IMG/VR virus record: IMGVR_UViG_3300028581_000105
Coordinates: 1 to 38,413 of that record
DNA length: 38,413 nucleotides
Strand: one strand, 5' to 3'
Source: a virus
Shown here: positions 16,701 to 24,323 of the stretch, piece after piece
How the letters are laid out: every line of letters starts with the position of its first letter
How positions within the stretch are numbered: position 1 is the stretch's first letter
Made by a program: the position numbers and the translations under genes
The notes under the pieces: model-generated
The model's database searches: none
What the model was told of the DNA's origin: nothing
Seen by the model: only the letters and a program-made list of their open reading frames with translations

Positions 16701-17085
16701 CGTAATCAGTCCCTGTTTCCCCAAAAGCACTTTTAAACCCACCAATCTCAGTCCAATCAGTTGTTAAATTAGGTTTGGTTTTAAATAAAATATCCCCATC
16801 AACAGTCGTACTTTTATTTTGTGGTGAAGATAGACTAACCGTGTTACCGTTTAAATTAGAAATTGAATATTTTTTATCGGGGTATTGAGTTAATAAACTT
16901 TTTGGTCTTGTGTTAGCTTTTAAATTAACGTAAATAAATAAATCCTCGTGTGGTACAATTTCTTGTCCAGGATTTGGGTCTATTAAAGTAACTTTTGTTG
17001 TTGGTTTCGAAGTACTACCTCTTTCTGTTGTAGTACCTTCTGTTTTTAAAATTGTTGGGCTGTATGTTGTTGGTGTGTATGCCAT
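10711..17085 (-). CDS. Very large baseplate/hub protein with C-terminal lysozyme-like domain
   Basis: This is a 2124-residue virion protein. The N-terminal 250 residues (ITSIDINIKSQVSPTVTIDF, YPVFELTVKGYYGKAATYY) look like a repeated tail-type beta fold. Near 1740-1800 a gp27-like hub pattern occurs (MTYFDLQGVPMFSGAYLITE, VSHSVKPNN, FKGVRQPRT). Near 1870-2020 an EGGYYHPVHW motif followed by SGETMFGEDRAAGQ suggests a muramidase/transglycosylase domain, with the Glu of EGGY as the likely catalytic acid. It would puncture and locally digest peptidoglycan during infection, as T4 gp5/gp27 do. The start overlaps the previous stop (TAATG). The structural assignment is good; the enzyme domain is inferred from motifs. 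Confidence 0.8.
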   Translation of the reverse strand: MAYTPTTYSPTILKTEGTTTERGSTSKPTTKVTLIDPNPGQEIVPHEDLFIYVNLKANTRPKSLLTQYPDKKYSISNLNGNTVSLSSPQNKSTTVDGDILFKTKPNLTTDWTEIGGFKSAFGETGTDYEGFGITSIDINIKSQVSPTVTIDFVDVRGATLFEQGSCSPYGFFFQLPYPVFELTVKGYYGKAATYYLNLVKFNTKFNSETGNMECRAEFIGYSFAFLSDIFMGYVMAASLLPNNYGFKDTLEKIYDKTNKFYKENVAGNDYDETYFCSGPNGCITVLQLLKGLNSFEKVDKQKIIDSPEYQELVQLKEVAKLYNEYRSTVEEVVKTNTKGTLGLTNSIHPSVKGRKLTIIYGNSETGRKTVETEISTGGSLANAFNTTGGSFLSSIKTILSTKIGNSYPYQLDVKKISCLCDPPSQFQDSNTTTYNIFNSSKITGKSWYGPQNFWSDTQTAGSSVTYGYKPSKSYDSNPDQYFVDFGYILEDIYSEIEGLNIKITDKQKVVNEQIDRIIEEKLNFKPTIRNVFTILLSNTEAFMEVLKTVSIQAETYHKTNPPGDTNVETNTTADKTVYSWPTYSVKNTNPPSEEQKFPGNNVLFQNWPEVIFVEDFLKAFLQLQKEIDLLNVNYEGKPGYDNFAPINPLESPAWFPNTPNKYLDLVGNQEIFKVIGERLFIALDHSTFQPIRLTTDALLIGQGPNKGIGKGDWNPLKKDVFIENIAQLDSWNLLNSTTNEKQLQGLLSSYNDATSFVNAVKNELTGLKELTGIDIKKTAVVGDDNHGFKTNDNYYSYMSDKANGISIKNNDDDQPIWIHPNPFKMESSNLIKIIKQEDTTSVRGVNLTNEKFKTFLNDTYVKALEKSVKDIDFKTTEYNPDLTYSVIDPNQQLVSFDKPQLYTTLAMCFDGSDDADTWWTNKADVTTQTENSIGGGIVSNMGMLTFWDTAEGGYVHGVNLVKYQNVNTFSGISIDNTKKDPISVFRDFIYSPLITTPMWLDNVIEFRKKVKPGSNTNYTTEHQNRNLAYLFLHTLKPTPFVQRIISDDGDLFYVDEDGDTEPEKYGPSLIWSHRAFNTIGGIAKVPKAWLLTLGAQLWRWREFTGKKTDGGWRKPLICEGCSQNTSTDRPVGNDPLIQPGYDMSGIKDRYYLEDNSPIKKLRNDVKSYLLGIYGGVPGVNYNNNTIPTVFGYNYQNRIGPNAAINGGEDYLAFYYFNLYKDQVGEISNRLGPVPNEGANIKYSWPQVYIAPHHIPYVLPDKFNDGRNGEGADFIFITDDYIGRQDYQTIMPNKMDGVSYNEKNNSDELGHTHRSKYEDGNLGMIFQYIPDGIKDEIVQIFEDWTSEGGEWEKLLQIVDPVNFTPKGSLLDSYSYRKGEKSPAEAIKRSSNPENNVIITLNPNETLLRLLTDQYWILNSTPKIWYGYQNETNNNPTKSNQFYEDGFVVSEKQFNTYLTSFFNTYRLNLPTRLQELKDEKKDKSGNGSPIDDEDLKLSLYRSFKSLSEKWIQRTSNNDLFFNVGGTDGKTCKNGASKKSTLASHFTYVNRVWGDIGDKSYIDITKLNELKDNKKISLYQIITDILSDNEYLFFALPSYINLTGQGMKEEDLKDMFRPILDISDSSCGPLFVSMYVGGVSRKLALQIGETNCKVDNDEVKEVLKNVNDDGFSLTDIDQPTDMASGNFTAFKVLYGIQNQNHFKNIQLDQSEFTETAESLNVIDKLAQNQGSDRTTKGQNLNSAYLTRSYTCTIESMGNMMIQPMTYFDLQGVPMFSGAYLITEVSHSVKPNNVSTTFKGVRQPRTIVPLVTSASIAMNLTFDENATGTGTGTSLRSINRNTQLFNLDWKDQIKTNITPKITSTSTKEDTIKVIQTGVEGGYYHPVHWYNPKLGNQGTQKGYGLLDKSGETMFGEDRAAGQTENSSKGVELWALVDKSSGYGNYGTLSTTLPTAGATSTKNYSRTHTTTETKNNGKVIYEGWDLKILQSLLNVNGWTYGYVPPGADGEKLKKLSAGIAVDATDELLKTYFKNSPKLKGIIENDQRLYFSFVRSRYNGPKFFQYHSINLIEVYDKNPNFTNDDLLLANLDYKWLYAQGLNRNSSEIIGRDVLKIAEIVGVKPPNKNVVV
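10713..10740 (+). terminator. Possible terminator for the zinc-ribbon gene, inside the convergent hub gene end
   Basis: AAACCACC (10713-10720) pairs with GGTGGTTT (10733-10740) across a 12-base loop, with only a short T-run. It lies immediately after the zinc-ribbon stop and covers the last codons of the opposite gene. Confidence 0.4.
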
Positions 17086-17411
17086 TAACTGTTAATATTG
17101 TATAAAACATTGTAATTTTTTACTTCTTGTTGGTAACTTTGTAAAGCACTTATCAAAGGAAAGGGTACTCTAATAGTACTGCCTTCTGGAATATCAAACT
17201 CTAAACCACCATATTCTGGGTTTGCTTGCATGATTAACCAACCGTAATACGGTGAACCATAATAGGTATTTGAAACAATGTCAAGCCTGGTTCTACTAGT
17301 GTACCCAATAAAGATGTCACCGTCGGATATTGGTATTTTTATAAAAGGTAATACCTTAACTTGATTATCGTTTCTAAACTGCTGATATCTGTCGTAATAT
17401 TGTTTTGCCAT
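17085..17411 (-). CDS. 53: LysM-type baseplate wedge protein (gp53-like)
   Basis: The 108-residue protein contains TRLDIVSNTYYGSPYYGWLI, then ANPEYGGLEFDIPEGSTIRVPFP, the LysM-like pattern of small baseplate proteins such as T4 gp53 and Mu-type protein X. These join the tail tube base to the wedges. It lies in the baseplate operon between the 1361-residue protein (15 bases upstream) and the hub (TAATG overlap), which fits. Confidence 0.8.
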   Translation of the reverse strand: MAKQYYDRYQQFRNDNQVKVLPFIKIPISDGDIFIGYTSRTRLDIVSNTYYGSPYYGWLIMQANPEYGGLEFDIPEGSTIRVPFPLISALQSYQQEVKNYNVLYNINS

Positions 17412-17426
17412 AATTTTTTATTTTAA

Positions 17427-20400
17427 TTATATTTTTAAAGCAGCGTTTTTAGAGTCTGTATTGTTACTAAAGTACACATACACACTGTACTGTTCACCAC
17501 TAGTGTTAATAGGTGAAGGTGGAAATATACTTATATTAGTAATTAAAGAAGAAGCTAGAATTGTTTCACCTACCGGAATGTTTTTAATACTATTACTATC
17601 ATCGTTAAGGGCTAATATATTTACGTTAGTTATGGTATAGTCATTATTTAAAGACGAACTATCTGACGATTCTTTTCTGCCAAAAACTAATTGAATTTCG
17701 GGACCGACTTTTTCGGCTGACATAGTTAAACGTTCCATATCTGTACTAACATTTGCTGTCGGTGGGTTGCCACTAGAAGATACTGGTGGTGGTGCTGGTT
17801 GGGAGTTACTAATCTGTGTTGTTGCGGTACTAGAAATGGGTGTGTTAGTACCTACCGATGTTGTATTAACACTTTCTAAGTTTTGTTTAACCGAAACGTC
17901 TTGTACAACACCTAAACTAGAATTTATGTTTCCGTAAGCAGTTTCAGCGTCTTCAGGTGACATAAATGCCCCATATATAAATCTTTGTTTTTGGTTTATA
18001 ATTTCTTCTGTATACTTCCACGGTTGGTAAACTCCAGTGTTAGCATAAAAATTATATGAAACCGCGTTTTGTAATTGTTTTATTGGGCCTCCTAATGAAG
18101 AACCACCAATAAATTTAAAACTCATAGTAACCTTTGCTAACATAGGCTGTACACCAATACCTTCTGGATTTAAATCCCATTGTAATGGATCATAACTTAT
18201 ATTCACAGAATCAACCACAATTTTGGTGTTATAAAAATCACCAATTCTTAATACACAAATAGGTGGTCTACCAAAAACCATGTTTTGTGGTTTTGTTGAA
18301 TCTAATATTTGTGGTCCTTGTCTAGTACACTGGTTTAAAAAAGTTAACCTACTATTAAGACCTTCAGGTGTCATTGAGTGGAAAGCAGGATGGAATCCTT
18401 TTATTTTTTCCTGTAAAGAAGTATAAACAAAGGGTTGATCTCTTTTTATTGCTTCAAAGTATTCACATTCGGTAATAAATTCTTTTGCGAACTGGTTTAC
18501 CAAATCGTTTCTTTCATTTTGAAACTTATCTGTTGCAACTTTTTTATTGTCCTTTGTAATACCTTGTAATAAATTATTTTGTATTGCCTTGTTTTCTTCT
18601 AAAGTTATTATTGCATATCTAGCTTCTTTTGAAGCTCTAGAATTTGGATCGTTAGTACCTAAACTATTACACGGATTACCGTAAGCAACATTTCCTGTTA
18701 AATTTTGTGAACCAGGATTTGCCTCACCTTTAACATCCCATCTATCAGGATTATTTACCAAATCTTTCTCTGTTGGGTAAGAAGGGTAGTTTGGGTTTCC
18801 ATACAATGGTGGTGGGTCGGTTTCGAGAGCTATTAATTTAGTATACAAATACTCTTTAGTATTAGTAGCTCTAGCGGTAGCTAATTCTTGGTTATAAGTA
18901 GAGGTTGGGCTATCTACCGATGTGTAAGCTACAATTTTTATTTTATAATTTTTCCCATCTTCGGTTAATAAAAAAGAAACTAACTGGTCTATTTTATCCT
19001 GTGATACCGTTTCTAAATTTAAATAACTGTAAGTGTTTGCAGAAGCAGGACCACAAGGGTATAAAGAAGCGTTGTTAGGCCATTCACCTTGGTTAACCCC
19101 ATCCAACGAAATGTTTGGATAAACAACTTCGTACAAATCCAAATCAACAACTCTACCCACATTTGTACTAACGTTTCTAGAGTTTTCAAAATATATTTTA
19201 ATATTATTAAACGGTGGTTGTGTTACATCACAAGGTTTTGTTTGTAAAGTGCCATCCTCGTTAAAGGTTATCTCTGTTTTTGACACTTCTTTATCTACTA
19301 AACTTCTTAATGTATCGATATCACAACCAGCGAAAAAAGAATGATACGGTTCGTCACTAATTATTTCACTGCTAAATCTATCCCTAATTTGATTTAAAAC
19401 AGCAGGATGGTCAACAATAATAGTAAAATCTAAGGTACCACTTCTTTCAGAGTTATTATAAGTATATATGTTTTCTCCACGACCAACAAAAGAAGTACTT
19501 TCCCAGTTAACACTATTGTTTTCACTGAAGCTTATGTCGTAAGGTGGAAACCACATAATCCTACCACTATTAGGTCCCTTTTCACATTCTGGTAGTTCAA
19601 CGTACTGTGGAGCATCTTTCCAGGCTAAGTTTTCGATTGAAAACATATACGGTATTGCCGCACCCTGTGTCCCACTTTTTAATTTTTTTAATATTTCCAG
19701 ATCTCCCTTATCGAAAGATATCTTCGGTGTCCCTTTCGGGTCGTCACCCCAATTCATGGTCATATTTTTATTACTTTCCTGTCCTCGCCACCAATTACCA
19801 CTCTTCCTTGTTAAATTATTCCAAGTATGGAATTTTTGACGTGAAGACCAAGAACGACAATAGTAGTCACCACCACTGTCAGTTTCAAAATTATAGTTTC
19901 TTGCTGTGTTACCTCTTGACGGTCTTTCAGGAACAAGATCAGAACTTTCCACTCCTGATTGGTGAAATCCAGTTTCATTTATGGCCCCAGTTTTTCCTAT
20001 GGAATCAAAGTACCCGATATAACCTGCCGCATCACCTAATTTAGATTTGTTAACTAAATTTTGCGTGTACTGTAAAATACCTTTAGTAAATTTATTATCA
20101 CCTTTCCTAATTCGCCAATCAAACTTTTCGTTTACAGTCCCATAGTTGGCAGACCTTGCCATTATTTCCGATGGTGTACCAAGATATGTGGTGTCTGGTT
20201 TCTCGTTGTCATTTACTGTATACTCATTTATAGCCAATTCTTGACCTAATCCAATAGCCGAAGAAACGGACTTATTAACAATACCTATTGGTTCGTATTT
20301 ACCATAAAAACCACCATACTTATCTCCTGTCACACCTTCTAAAGGTGTCTCAGGAAGTGGTGTTAAATAAGTACCTTCATTTTTAACTTCATAATCTTCG

Positions 20401-21512
20401 TCAAAATTAGGACCGTATTTATTATTTTTTATGTTATCGAATAAAATTTCTCTGGTAGCTTTCCCCGTTCTATTCAATAAACTAGACTTAATATCTATTT
20501 CATTTAAGTTATTAGGGTCAGCTTGGTTACTTAAAGTACCATCTTTGTTGAATATACTTAAATTAAAATCAAAATCTTGTAGAATACTTACTGGTAAACT
20601 AAAACCTCCTAAGTCGGATAAAAATTGTGCAGCTCTTCCAATGAATTGTGCTGGTCTGGTTATTGCAAAGTCTCTTTGAAATAAATCGTTTCCAGTTAAT
20701 AAACTTAATGGATTTAAGTTTACACTTCCAATGGTTTCGTCAATAAAATTAATTCTAACCCTTTCTTTAACCTCAAAACCTCTTCTTTCTCTAGCAATTC
20801 TATCTAACTCCGATATGTTTTCACCGTCAGGTTTGTAATTAATACCTGAACCTATTGTACTAAAAGGAATAATCCCAACACCAAGAGTTCGGTTAAATAT
20901 TTCATCTCTAAAATCATTTTGAATCCCTGGATTATATTGTATTAACCCTGTGTTTGCTTTAACTAAAACTTCTTGAATATCAGAATCATATGACACTAAT
21001 GAGTTGGGGCCATACTTATTTGTTTTCTTTTCGTTGTTTATAATCTCGTCGTTTCTATTAACAGATAATCCGTCTTGAAACCACTTTTCAACATTACCAA
21101 CAAATCCTAACTGTAATGTTGCCCCAACACTGTATTGGGTTTTATAATCATTAAACTCTTGATCAAAAACACCGTAATAATTTGGGTACCAACTAGCCAA
21201 TTCTGCCAACGTTGGATTTTTTGCCAAGTTGTCGTCTAAGGGGTTTGTAAAGTTATTGTATACCGAAGGTGTTTGAGATACCGTTGTAACGTCTGGCGTA
21301 TCTACAATGTTGAATGAAGACTGACTAACGTCGTACTCGGTTCCTCTACCAGCTTGTACTGGGTTTGTAATCCCTAATGTATTAGCGATTGCAGGTTCTA
21401 TATTTTGAAGATTATGTGAAACTAAATAATTTAAAAAATTACTGTCTGTGATAGGACCTAAGTTGACACTATCAAAATAATCTATGGTATAATTAAACGG
21501 ATTTATTGGCAT
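17427..21512 (-). CDS. Large baseplate/tail protein with an OmpA-like segment
   Basis: The 1361-residue virion protein is Asn/Tyr-rich. Residues around 830-970 carry an OmpA C-terminal-like pattern: YKIKIVAYTSVDS, then YNQELATARATNTKEYLYTK, and ASKEARYAIITLE, the last two matching the peptidoglycan-binding helix and final strand. Around 1090-1180, ICVLRIGDFYNTKIVVDSVN, DLNPEGIGVQP and SFKFIGGSSLGGPI resemble tube-initiator or baseplate-tube proteins of contractile tails (T4 gp48/gp54 or CIS tube-cap type). Together they suggest a baseplate component that meets the cell wall. The candidate late promoter 21533-21540 is upstream. Confidence 0.75.
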   Translation of the reverse strand: MPINPFNYTIDYFDSVNLGPITDSNFLNYLVSHNLQNIEPAIANTLGITNPVQAGRGTEYDVSQSSFNIVDTPDVTTVSQTPSVYNNFTNPLDDNLAKNPTLAELASWYPNYYGVFDQEFNDYKTQYSVGATLQLGFVGNVEKWFQDGLSVNRNDEIINNEKKTNKYGPNSLVSYDSDIQEVLVKANTGLIQYNPGIQNDFRDEIFNRTLGVGIIPFSTIGSGINYKPDGENISELDRIARERRGFEVKERVRINFIDETIGSVNLNPLSLLTGNDLFQRDFAITRPAQFIGRAAQFLSDLGGFSLPVSILQDFDFNLSIFNKDGTLSNQADPNNLNEIDIKSSLLNRTGKATREILFDNIKNNKYGPNFDEDYEVKNEGTYLTPLPETPLEGVTGDKYGGFYGKYEPIGIVNKSVSSAIGLGQELAINEYTVNDNEKPDTTYLGTPSEIMARSANYGTVNEKFDWRIRKGDNKFTKGILQYTQNLVNKSKLGDAAGYIGYFDSIGKTGAINETGFHQSGVESSDLVPERPSRGNTARNYNFETDSGGDYYCRSWSSRQKFHTWNNLTRKSGNWWRGQESNKNMTMNWGDDPKGTPKISFDKGDLEILKKLKSGTQGAAIPYMFSIENLAWKDAPQYVELPECEKGPNSGRIMWFPPYDISFSENNSVNWESTSFVGRGENIYTYNNSERSGTLDFTIIVDHPAVLNQIRDRFSSEIISDEPYHSFFAGCDIDTLRSLVDKEVSKTEITFNEDGTLQTKPCDVTQPPFNNIKIYFENSRNVSTNVGRVVDLDLYEVVYPNISLDGVNQGEWPNNASLYPCGPASANTYSYLNLETVSQDKIDQLVSFLLTEDGKNYKIKIVAYTSVDSPTSTYNQELATARATNTKEYLYTKLIALETDPPPLYGNPNYPSYPTEKDLVNNPDRWDVKGEANPGSQNLTGNVAYGNPCNSLGTNDPNSRASKEARYAIITLEENKAIQNNLLQGITKDNKKVATDKFQNERNDLVNQFAKEFITECEYFEAIKRDQPFVYTSLQEKIKGFHPAFHSMTPEGLNSRLTFLNQCTRQGPQILDSTKPQNMVFGRPPICVLRIGDFYNTKIVVDSVNISYDPLQWDLNPEGIGVQPMLAKVTMSFKFIGGSSLGGPIKQLQNAVSYNFYANTGVYQPWKYTEEIINQKQRFIYGAFMSPEDAETAYGNINSSLGVVQDVSVKQNLESVNTTSVGTNTPISSTATTQISNSQPAPPPVSSSGNPPTANVSTDMERLTMSAEKVGPEIQLVFGRKESSDSSSLNNDYTITNVNILALNDDSNSIKNIPVGETILASSLITNISIFPPSPINTSGEQYSVYVYFSNNTDSKNAALKI

Positions 21513-21532
21513 TTTTTAAAAATCTTTTTTTA

Positions 21533-21540
21533 ATAAATAT
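21533..21540 (-). promoter_or_regulatory. Candidate late promoter motif before the 1361-residue protein
   Basis: ATATTTATTA on the minus strand lies 20 bases upstream of the ATG at 21512, in a 121-base gap downstream of the tape measure gene. Confidence 0.45.
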
Positions 21541-21583
21541 TTACATTCAAAAAATTTGCATATAATATTAATGCATATCCGGT

Positions 21584-21617
21584 TTTTAATAAAGCATTAA
21601 TTTTAATAAAGCATTAA
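21584..21617. repeat. Perfect tandem duplication of 17 bp
   Basis: TTTTAATAAAGCATTAA occurs twice head to tail (21584-21600, 21601-21617) in the gap after the tape measure gene. On the minus strand AAAGCATTA just after the tape measure stop can pair with TAATGCTTT from the near copy, so the repeat may form a weak transcript-end hairpin. Confidence 0.7.
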
Positions 21618-21633
21618 ATAATAAATAATGCTT

Positions 21634-24321
21634 TTAAGCAAATTTATTAGTAGCACCGGCTTTGCCACCATTTCTATCTGAATAACTTTTGCCAATAATA
21701 GCATCTTTAAGTTCGGATATCCAGTTAGACTCGGCTAATAGTTTGTCTTTAACACCAGATAAGGAACCTTCACCTTTGATTGTTATCTCACCGTCTACCG
21801 TTAAACTTTCATCGAACTTGATTGTTGTGGTTCCACCTAATAAGGCCATCCAAGTGGTTAAAGATTTTAAAGCATCTAATTTATCTTGGTCAACTGAGTT
21901 AATAGCCTTAATAGATTCTTTTAAACCGTTGGAACCCCCAACAGCATTTAAAGATTCCGCCGTATTGACTAACATACTTGTAACACCACCTAATATTAAC
22001 AATCCAGGTAACGCTAATAGTGATGCCGCACCCATCGCGACTAATGAAAGTGTTAAAACCCCGATACCGGCTGCCATCATTAGAAATCCAGCACCTGCCA
22101 TCATAGCACTAGAACCATTATCACCGACAACCGCAAATAAATTAGTGAAAGAATTAACCAATATTGCCATTCCTGTTGCCGCCAAAAACACCGCCCCACC
22201 AATCATTAACATTCCGGCACCCAACCCAAGTAAAACTAATGCCGCGACCTCACCAACACCACTCATAGCTAAAATAGTTAAAATTGCGACAAAAGCCCCT
22301 AAACCTACGGCTACGTTATATAACAAATCTTTATCAACTGTCTGTAGTTTTATCAAAGCATCAGCAAAAATATCTAAAGCTTTTGCAACCATCATTAACG
22401 CCGCACCAACTGCCAAGATTGTTGCTGCAGTACCTAAAGAACCCATGAGACTTCCCATACCACTAGCTTTTGCTGCGTTACCAGTAGCAGTGGTCATTGC
22501 CGCGTTACCTTTCGCTTGAGCAAGTGCTTGTGAACCCGTATTCATACCTCCACCGACCACACGATTTCCTGCCATTGCGGCAGATATTTGTCCTGCTGCT
22601 GTAGCCCCTCCAGTGGTCATAGAAGTTGATATTGTTCTTCCTAAGAAAAGTGATTTTGCCACCCAAAAAGCGGCACTCGCCAATCCACTTTTAGCGAAAG
22701 CAATTAACCCTATAGTAAGTTCTGGGAATTTGGTAACAAGGTTTCCTAACATCACAAAAAAAGGTGAAACACCCTTAATAAAATCAGACAAACCTGTAAT
22801 AAATTTAGTCATGTTGGTGGAAATTCCATCAGCAGCTGGTTTAAAAACGGCCATCAACTCTTCCAATAACGGATATGTTGCTAATATAAATTGGTTGAAT
22901 AAATTTTCCCATTGTTCTTTAACACCTGTTGCTTGTTGTGCCGCCTCTTCTGCTTGTTTTTTCTGTTCTAAAGCTTCTAACAATTGTGTCTTACCTAAAG
23001 ATTTAAGGTCTTTCATATTAGCTTTACCATCGGGAGTGAAACCCATTTGTATTTGTGCTGTCCCGTCTTTACTAACCTGAGCCATCATGGCGAGAGCTTC
23101 CTTTTGTTCAGGGTCCAAACCTTTTCCACCTAACATATTTTCAAAACGAGATATTTTCGCGGTTTGTTTTGCCGTTTGGGCTAACTCATCATAACTTAAC
23201 CCAAGGGCATTTGCGGCCTCTTTTAACCTATCCAATTCATATGCACTAACCTCAAACTCACCTGTTTTTTTATTAAAGGTAGCTGATGCGGCAGCAGCTT
23301 TCGCTAGGTCTTTGGTTAATTCTTCGGGTGCGTTTCTGGCTTTATACATTAACTGAAACGGGTCACCCATTGCGGCTAAACTTCCACCCAATACTTGTAA
23401 CTGTGCGGCAGCCTCAATAGCACCTTCAGGTCTGAAAACTTTATCAGCAACGGCCGCAACCGATTGCATACTAAGTTTAAACTTTTCCGAATATTTTGCC
23501 ATCTGCTCCAAACCTTTAACTCCAGCTTTAAAATTTAATTTATTTAAAAGACCTAAATTTTGTTGAAAACTTTTAATAACTTTAGTAGAATTAAGACCCA
23601 TTTGGGCTGAAGAAGAGTACATTTCAAAAATAAACTCTGACGATTGTTCAGCACCAAGACCAAAAGCCTCCATTTCTGCCGTTAAACCTGCCATACCTGC
23701 CATACCAAGACCGGTTGCTTTACCTATTCTTGACATATTGGTTAAGGCCTGGTCACTCAGGATAACTGCACGACCTAGTTCGTCAGAATACGCTTGTTGT
23801 GCTTCCAAAGCCTCTGTTGTGGAAACACCGTATTTTTGCATTTCAATACTCGCGGAAATAACATTATTTCGCATGATTTGCATTCTTTGACCACCAAGAC
23901 CTATTTGAGCCGCAACGTCACGAGCTTTTTGGTCGAAATCTAAATATTTGGTTGTTGCGTCACCTAGAAAACCAAGAAGAGCTTTTCCTGCCGCTAAAGG
24001 GGCTTTTTTAGCCAGCTCCTTATTAATTTCTCGTATCTGTTTTGTTTTCTTTTCTAACTCCCTATTTTCTTGTTCTAATAGTGCGGCCTGTTTTTTATCT
24101 TCTTCATTTTCAGATTGTTTAAGTTGTAAAATTAATTTTTGATTCTCTTTAATTCTAACATTTGTTTCTTGTAAGTCTTTAAAGTTATCTACAATGGTTT
24201 TACTGTAATTACCTAAATCACCGAAACTTTTAACGTTGTCTTTAACGGCTTCATTAATTTGTTTCTGTAACTTGAGACGTTCTCTTTGGTCGTCTAAATT
24301 GGATTCGAAATTATCTGCCAT
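21634..24321 (-). CDS. Tail tape measure protein
   Basis: This 895-residue protein sets tail length and is ejected on infection. The N-terminal 130 residues are a charged coiled coil (EENQKLILQLKQ-type heptads, QENRELEKKTKQIREINKEL). Residues 140-400 are helical and Ala/Gly-rich (QAYSDELGRAVILSD, GMAGLTAEMEAFGLGAEQ). Long hydrophobic segments at about 634-774 (TAATILAVGAALMMVAKAL; LILGGVTSMLV) are typical of tape measures. It lies downstream of the gp26-like baseplate gene and upstream of the large baseplate genes. It starts three bases after the preceding stop. Confidence 0.9.
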   Translation of the reverse strand: MADNFESNLDDQRERLKLQKQINEAVKDNVKSFGDLGNYSKTIVDNFKDLQETNVRIKENQKLILQLKQSENEEDKKQAALLEQENRELEKKTKQIREINKELAKKAPLAAGKALLGFLGDATTKYLDFDQKARDVAAQIGLGGQRMQIMRNNVISASIEMQKYGVSTTEALEAQQAYSDELGRAVILSDQALTNMSRIGKATGLGMAGMAGLTAEMEAFGLGAEQSSEFIFEMYSSSAQMGLNSTKVIKSFQQNLGLLNKLNFKAGVKGLEQMAKYSEKFKLSMQSVAAVADKVFRPEGAIEAAAQLQVLGGSLAAMGDPFQLMYKARNAPEELTKDLAKAAAASATFNKKTGEFEVSAYELDRLKEAANALGLSYDELAQTAKQTAKISRFENMLGGKGLDPEQKEALAMMAQVSKDGTAQIQMGFTPDGKANMKDLKSLGKTQLLEALEQKKQAEEAAQQATGVKEQWENLFNQFILATYPLLEELMAVFKPAADGISTNMTKFITGLSDFIKGVSPFFVMLGNLVTKFPELTIGLIAFAKSGLASAAFWVAKSLFLGRTISTSMTTGGATAAGQISAAMAGNRVVGGGMNTGSQALAQAKGNAAMTTATGNAAKASGMGSLMGSLGTAATILAVGAALMMVAKALDIFADALIKLQTVDKDLLYNVAVGLGAFVAILTILAMSGVGEVAALVLLGLGAGMLMIGGAVFLAATGMAILVNSFTNLFAVVGDNGSSAMMAGAGFLMMAAGIGVLTLSLVAMGAASLLALPGLLILGGVTSMLVNTAESLNAVGGSNGLKESIKAINSVDQDKLDALKSLTTWMALLGGTTTIKFDESLTVDGEITIKGEGSLSGVKDKLLAESNWISELKDAIIGKSYSDRNGGKAGATNKFA

Positions 24322-24323
24322 GG

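Noticed and set aside
21689-23080. Plus-strand Ala/Pro-rich ORFs opposite the tape measure
   Set aside because: Antisense shadows of the Ala/Gly-rich tape measure gene with no own start signals or recognisable domains.
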